DNA of 64,000 nucleotides from Kallipyga massiliensis ph2 (GTDB lineage Bacteria > Bacillota > Clostridia > Tissierellales > Peptoniphilaceae). How positions within the stretch are numbered: the stretch's first letter is position 1; every line of letters starts with the position of its first letter. The notes below the pieces were generated by a model that saw only the letters and a list, made by a program, of their open reading frames with translations, was not told the DNA's origin and searched no databases. Both the position numbers and the translations under genes were made by a program. Shown in pieces: positions 61,549-64,000 of the stretch. The DNA lies in the NCBI RefSeq assembly GCF_000311985.1, contig NZ_HE978585.1:62001-126000 (forward strand), written 5' to 3'.

Positions 61549-63399
61549 TTATTTGCTTCTATTCTCAGCACCTTCCAGCGCTTCCTTCAGTGTCGGAACT
61601 TTTCCATCGTATCTCTTCGTAATGGAAAGACCGGCCTTGCTTCTCGCATCGCGGATGTTCTCTTCGGCTTCCAAATCCATCGTGGCGATCCGGACGGTCC
61701 CGCCGATGATGGTGAAGTGGTCAATGGCCCCATTCTTCAGGACCTTCTCCGTTGTCTTGTGGAGCTTAACGGTGGACAGAAGGATGGGGGACTCTTGGCT
61801 ACCTGCTACAGGCCCAATGGTCATGGCATCGGCAAAAGATTCGCCGGAAGCCAGGAAGGCATGGTCACTTTCCGGGAAGGCATATTCGGCAACGGCTTTT
61901 GCCGTACCATAGCGGTCTTCCCCTTCCAGACGTTCAATCACTGTAGGCAGGGCCTTTTCCACTGATTTGGAAATGGCACCGGTTCCACCAATGATGTAAA
62001 CTCCGGTAATCTTGAGATCTTTGATCGCTTCTTTGACTGCGGAATCCACACGGTCTGAACGAACTAAGAGAACAGGGCTATTCTTGGCCACAGCCAAGGT
62101 GGAGGCGGTCAGGGCATCCGGCCAATTTTCACCGGTAGCAATGACGGCCTTCATGGTATATCCCTGCTTCTTGACCACCTGGCGGGCAACCGCAGCAGAG
62201 GTCTCATACCGGGTCTCCCCGGCGATCCGGTCAACACCGAATACAGAAGCTTTGCGGAGCTGGGCAACCACACCGTTACTTACTGCCTTATCCCCACCAA
62301 CGACAAACACACGCTCGGGAGCCAGGCGCTTGATTTCCTTGAAGACCTCTTCATCCAGCTGGTTGGACTTGGTCAGGAGGATGGGACCATTGTAGGTCTT
62401 GGCCAGAGAAGATGCGGCTAAGGCATCGGGGAATTCATCATAGCGGGCGACCACAACAGCGTCCACCTTTCCTTTCTCATAATATTTCTTTGAGATTTCA
62501 ACGGAAGTGGCAATCCGGTCCTCACCGGAAACGCGGGAGATGAAGTCGATAAATTCAACGTCCATTAAGACGAGCTTGAGGCCGTTGAGGGCTTCGGTAG
62601 CCGCCTTCACTTCTTCCTTGGTCCCGTTCTCGAGGAGCTTCTTGTAGTCATCCATCTTATCGGCCAGGGCCTTATAAGCCTTTAAGGAATCTTCGGTATA
62701 GTACTTGTCCTTATATTTTTTGGCTTTCTTGAAGTCATCCATCGCCTTGTTGAGTTTCTCAACATTGACCAGGCCGTCTTTAGCATCTTTATAAGCCTTG
62801 GCGGCGGCTTGAGCCTTGGCTAAATCGGTCTCGGCTTCCTTTGAGACCGTCTGGGCTGCAGTAAAGGCATCCCATGAGGTCTTTGTGTACTTAGCCTTGG
62901 CATCCTTATACTTGGCGTCCTTCTTGTCCTTTTCAATTTCATCCACCAGGTTCTTGTAAATATCCCCTGCAGACTTCTTATCGGCTTCCGCGACTGCTTT
63001 ATTGACTGCCTCCGCTTCATCCTTCTTCACCTTGCCGTTTAACTTGACATCGCCCGATTCGAGGGTAACCTTCTGGTCCTCGGTGCCGGAGAAGATGCCC
63101 CTGAACTTTCCTAAATCGAATTCTCCGGAAAGAACCTTCTCTCCCTCTTTACGAGTCAGGGAGAAAGATCTGTCGCCCTCTTTTAGGTTCATGTTTTTCA
63201 CACCCGCGTCAAGTTCGCCGGTGACGGTGGCGGTGACCTTGACCTTATCGTCCTTCACTTCAAGAACAAGGGTAAATCCATCTTCTTCCGGCTTGGCCGG
63301 CTCTTCCGCATGGACCTTGGGCATCCCGATACCGGTTAAGACCAAGGCAAAGGCCAGAACCAAGGCCATCATCCTTGCATAAGTTTTGCGCATTTCCAT
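61549..63399 (-). CDS. Surface protein with three cell-wall-binding repeats 2 (CWB2)
   Basis: About 616 residues. A signal peptide (MMALVLAFALVLTGIGMPKVHA) is followed by a beta-rich domain (about 30-115), a Lys/Asp/Ala-rich helical region (about 120-280) and three CWB2 units: IDFISRVSGEDRIATSVEIS..., ASVFGVDRIAGETRYETSAAVA and VIERLEGEDRYGTAKAVAEYAF. CWB2 repeats attach S-layer and wall proteins to anionic polymers in clostridia. The passenger domain is not recognised. ATG 63399 has GAAAGGAG upstream; a terminator follows, so it is monocistronic. The strong promoter suggests high expression. Confidence 0.9.
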   Translation of the reverse strand: MEMRKTYARMMALVLAFALVLTGIGMPKVHAEEPAKPEEDGFTLVLEVKDDKVKVTATVTGELDAGVKNMNLKEGDRSFSLTRKEGEKVLSGEFDLGKFRGIFSGTEDQKVTLESGDVKLNGKVKKDEAEAVNKAVAEADKKSAGDIYKNLVDEIEKDKKDAKYKDAKAKYTKTSWDAFTAAQTVSKEAETDLAKAQAAAKAYKDAKDGLVNVEKLNKAMDDFKKAKKYKDKYYTEDSLKAYKALADKMDDYKKLLENGTKEEVKAATEALNGLKLVLMDVEFIDFISRVSGEDRIATSVEISKKYYEKGKVDAVVVARYDEFPDALAASSLAKTYNGPILLTKSNQLDEEVFKEIKRLAPERVFVVGGDKAVSNGVVAQLRKASVFGVDRIAGETRYETSAAVARQVVKKQGYTMKAVIATGENWPDALTASTLAVAKNSPVLLVRSDRVDSAVKEAIKDLKITGVYIIGGTGAISKSVEKALPTVIERLEGEDRYGTAKAVAEYAFPESDHAFLASGESFADAMTIGPVAGSQESPILLSTVKLHKTTEKVLKNGAIDHFTIIGGTVRIATMDLEAEENIRDARSKAGLSITKRYDGKVPTLKEALEGAENRSK

Positions 63400-63494
63400 A
63401 TGAACTCCTTTCATATCATGCGTGCGTCTTTTCCTCTCTTCCAAAGCAAACAGGGTGGCGGGCCACCGTAAGAGGAAGATTTCTTCATGCTTCC

Positions 63495-63500
63495 ATTATA
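63495..63500 (-). promoter_or_regulatory. Extended -10 box of the CWB2 gene
   Basis: TGTTATAAT reading leftward (TG-N-TATAAT), about 100 bp before the start; no good -35 box. Confidence 0.5.
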
Positions 63501-63607
63501 ACAAAGCCTATGTTTTTATTTTGTACAAAAGCATTTCATTTTTTTCCCCTGAGAAAAGACGGCCACCCTCTCATGTGGTAAAGTAAGATATCAAGCAAGG
63601 AGGACAT

Positions 63608-64000
63608 ATGTCTCATTTAAATAACTATAAAATTGGCGTGGTGGATTCCGGGGTCGGCGGCCTGACCGTCATGAAAAGCCTCCTGGAGGCCTTCCCGGAT
63701 AACCACTACTTTTACTTTGGCGACAGCGGCCACGCCCCCTATGGCGGCCGGCCGGTTCCCGAGATGAAGGCCCTAGGCCACCGCATGGTGGACTTCTTGG
63801 CCCAATTCCACCTGGATGCCCTGGTCCTGGCCTGCAATACCATGTCATCCTGGATGCCCTATGAATTCCGGGACCGCCACCACATCCCCGTCATCGGAAC
63901 CATCGAAGCCGGTGCCCGGGAAGCCCTCAAGGCCTACCAAGAATCCGACCACCCCTGGACCCTGGACCATGAGACCCCCGACATCGGAGTCATCGGGACC
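63608..64000 (+). CDS. murI: Glutamate racemase (N-terminal part, partial)
   Basis: The first 131 residues of MurI, which makes D-glutamate for peptidoglycan; the rest lies beyond the right edge. VVDSGVGGLTVM with the DSGVGG motif, YFGDSGHAPYGGRP and LACNTMSSW (the first catalytic Cys) are clear, followed by PVIGTIEAGA. AAGGAGG is seven bases before the ATG. Divergent from the CWB2 gene across 208 bp. Confidence 0.96.
   Translation, partial: MSHLNNYKIGVVDSGVGGLTVMKSLLEAFPDNHYFYFGDSGHAPYGGRPVPEMKALGHRMVDFLAQFHLDALVLACNTMSSWMPYEFRDRHHIPVIGTIEAGAREALKAYQESDHPWTLDHETPDIGVIGT

Overview
The window is a stretch of moderately high-GC (by eye, somewhat above 50 %) bacterial chromosome from a Gram-positive, Firmicutes-type organism, most likely an anaerobic member of Clostridia/Tissierellia. 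The support is gene content and order: tmk-darA-holB-ricT with rsmI nearby, veg-ispE, and pcrA-ligA are classic Firmicutes arrangements. Cell-wall-binding repeat 2 proteins, a sortase-type SPDTG anchor, strong AGGAGG ribosome-binding sites, a 2[4Fe-4S] ferredoxin, Feo iron uptake and acetate kinase fit the same picture. The genus cannot be fixed from the sequence alone. No prophage, insertion sequence, CRISPR array, rRNA or sporulation gene was recognised.

Layout. 1-1650: ferrous iron uptake (feoB start, two tandem feoA) and a separate 56-residue orphan gene, with four 16-bp palindromes that look like iron-repressor operators. 1650-13360: leftward housekeeping block (degV, cca, glmM, a DUF348/G5/3D wall protein, rsmI, ferredoxin, ricT, holB, darA, tmk, nadE, an SH3 membrane protein). 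13540-15700: a rightward orphan branching enzyme of animal/Bacteroidetes type. 15746-16330: a gene-free island of palindromic repeats. 16331-20395: a leftward operon of a GCS2-type glutamate-cysteine ligase, a circularly permuted ATP-grasp protein and a DUF3825 protein, divergent from a metallo-beta-lactamase-fold gene. 21292-30230: acetate kinase, a nucleotidyltransferase, an AI-2E family permease, two peptidases, tRNA-Arg(CCT), a lipoprotein and an acyltransferase. 30242-38331: a leftward cell-envelope operon (ANT(6)-like protein, DacF, amidase, YARHG protein, two zinc-ribbon membrane proteins) plus an SPDTG-anchored surface protein. 38453-39240: three tRNA genes and a second kind of palindrome array. 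39268-48074: a long leftward operon tsaE-tsaB-rimI-tsaD-PHP-pcrA-ligA-rdgB-phosphodiesterase, in which pcrA carries a frameshift at a run of seven A. 48224-55403: murJ, galE, a degenerate VanY, ispE, veg, M18 aminopeptidase and a DUF1858 protein. 55404-56236: a second hairpin-rich gene-free island. 56237-64000: B3/B4 protein, htpG, MATE pump, Asp23, HAD hydrolase, a cell-wall-binding-repeat surface protein and the start of murI.

The most unusual content is non-coding. Four intergenic places carry regularly spaced palindromes. Three of them (15.8, 21.3 and 55.7 kb) share a CAGGG/CCCTG stem with a period of about 42-43 bp. The fourth (39.0 kb) has a GTGGTGGTTT-type stem with a 53-54 bp period, and stem bases change on both sides together in one unit. 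These are not CRISPR: the repeats diverge, are fully palindromic, have near-constant spacers and lack cas genes. Three enzymes look altered at their active sites: NadE (glutaminase Cys to Ser), the VanY-like protein (all zinc ligands replaced) and split pcrA.

Much of the protein content serves the envelope: GlmM, MurJ, MurI, DacF, amidase, the SH3/3D proteins and two surface proteins. The tsa genes make t6A in tRNA, and RdgB, LigA, PcrA, HolB and Tmk support DNA replication and nucleotide hygiene. All functional names come from reading motifs and from memory of families; no database search was run.
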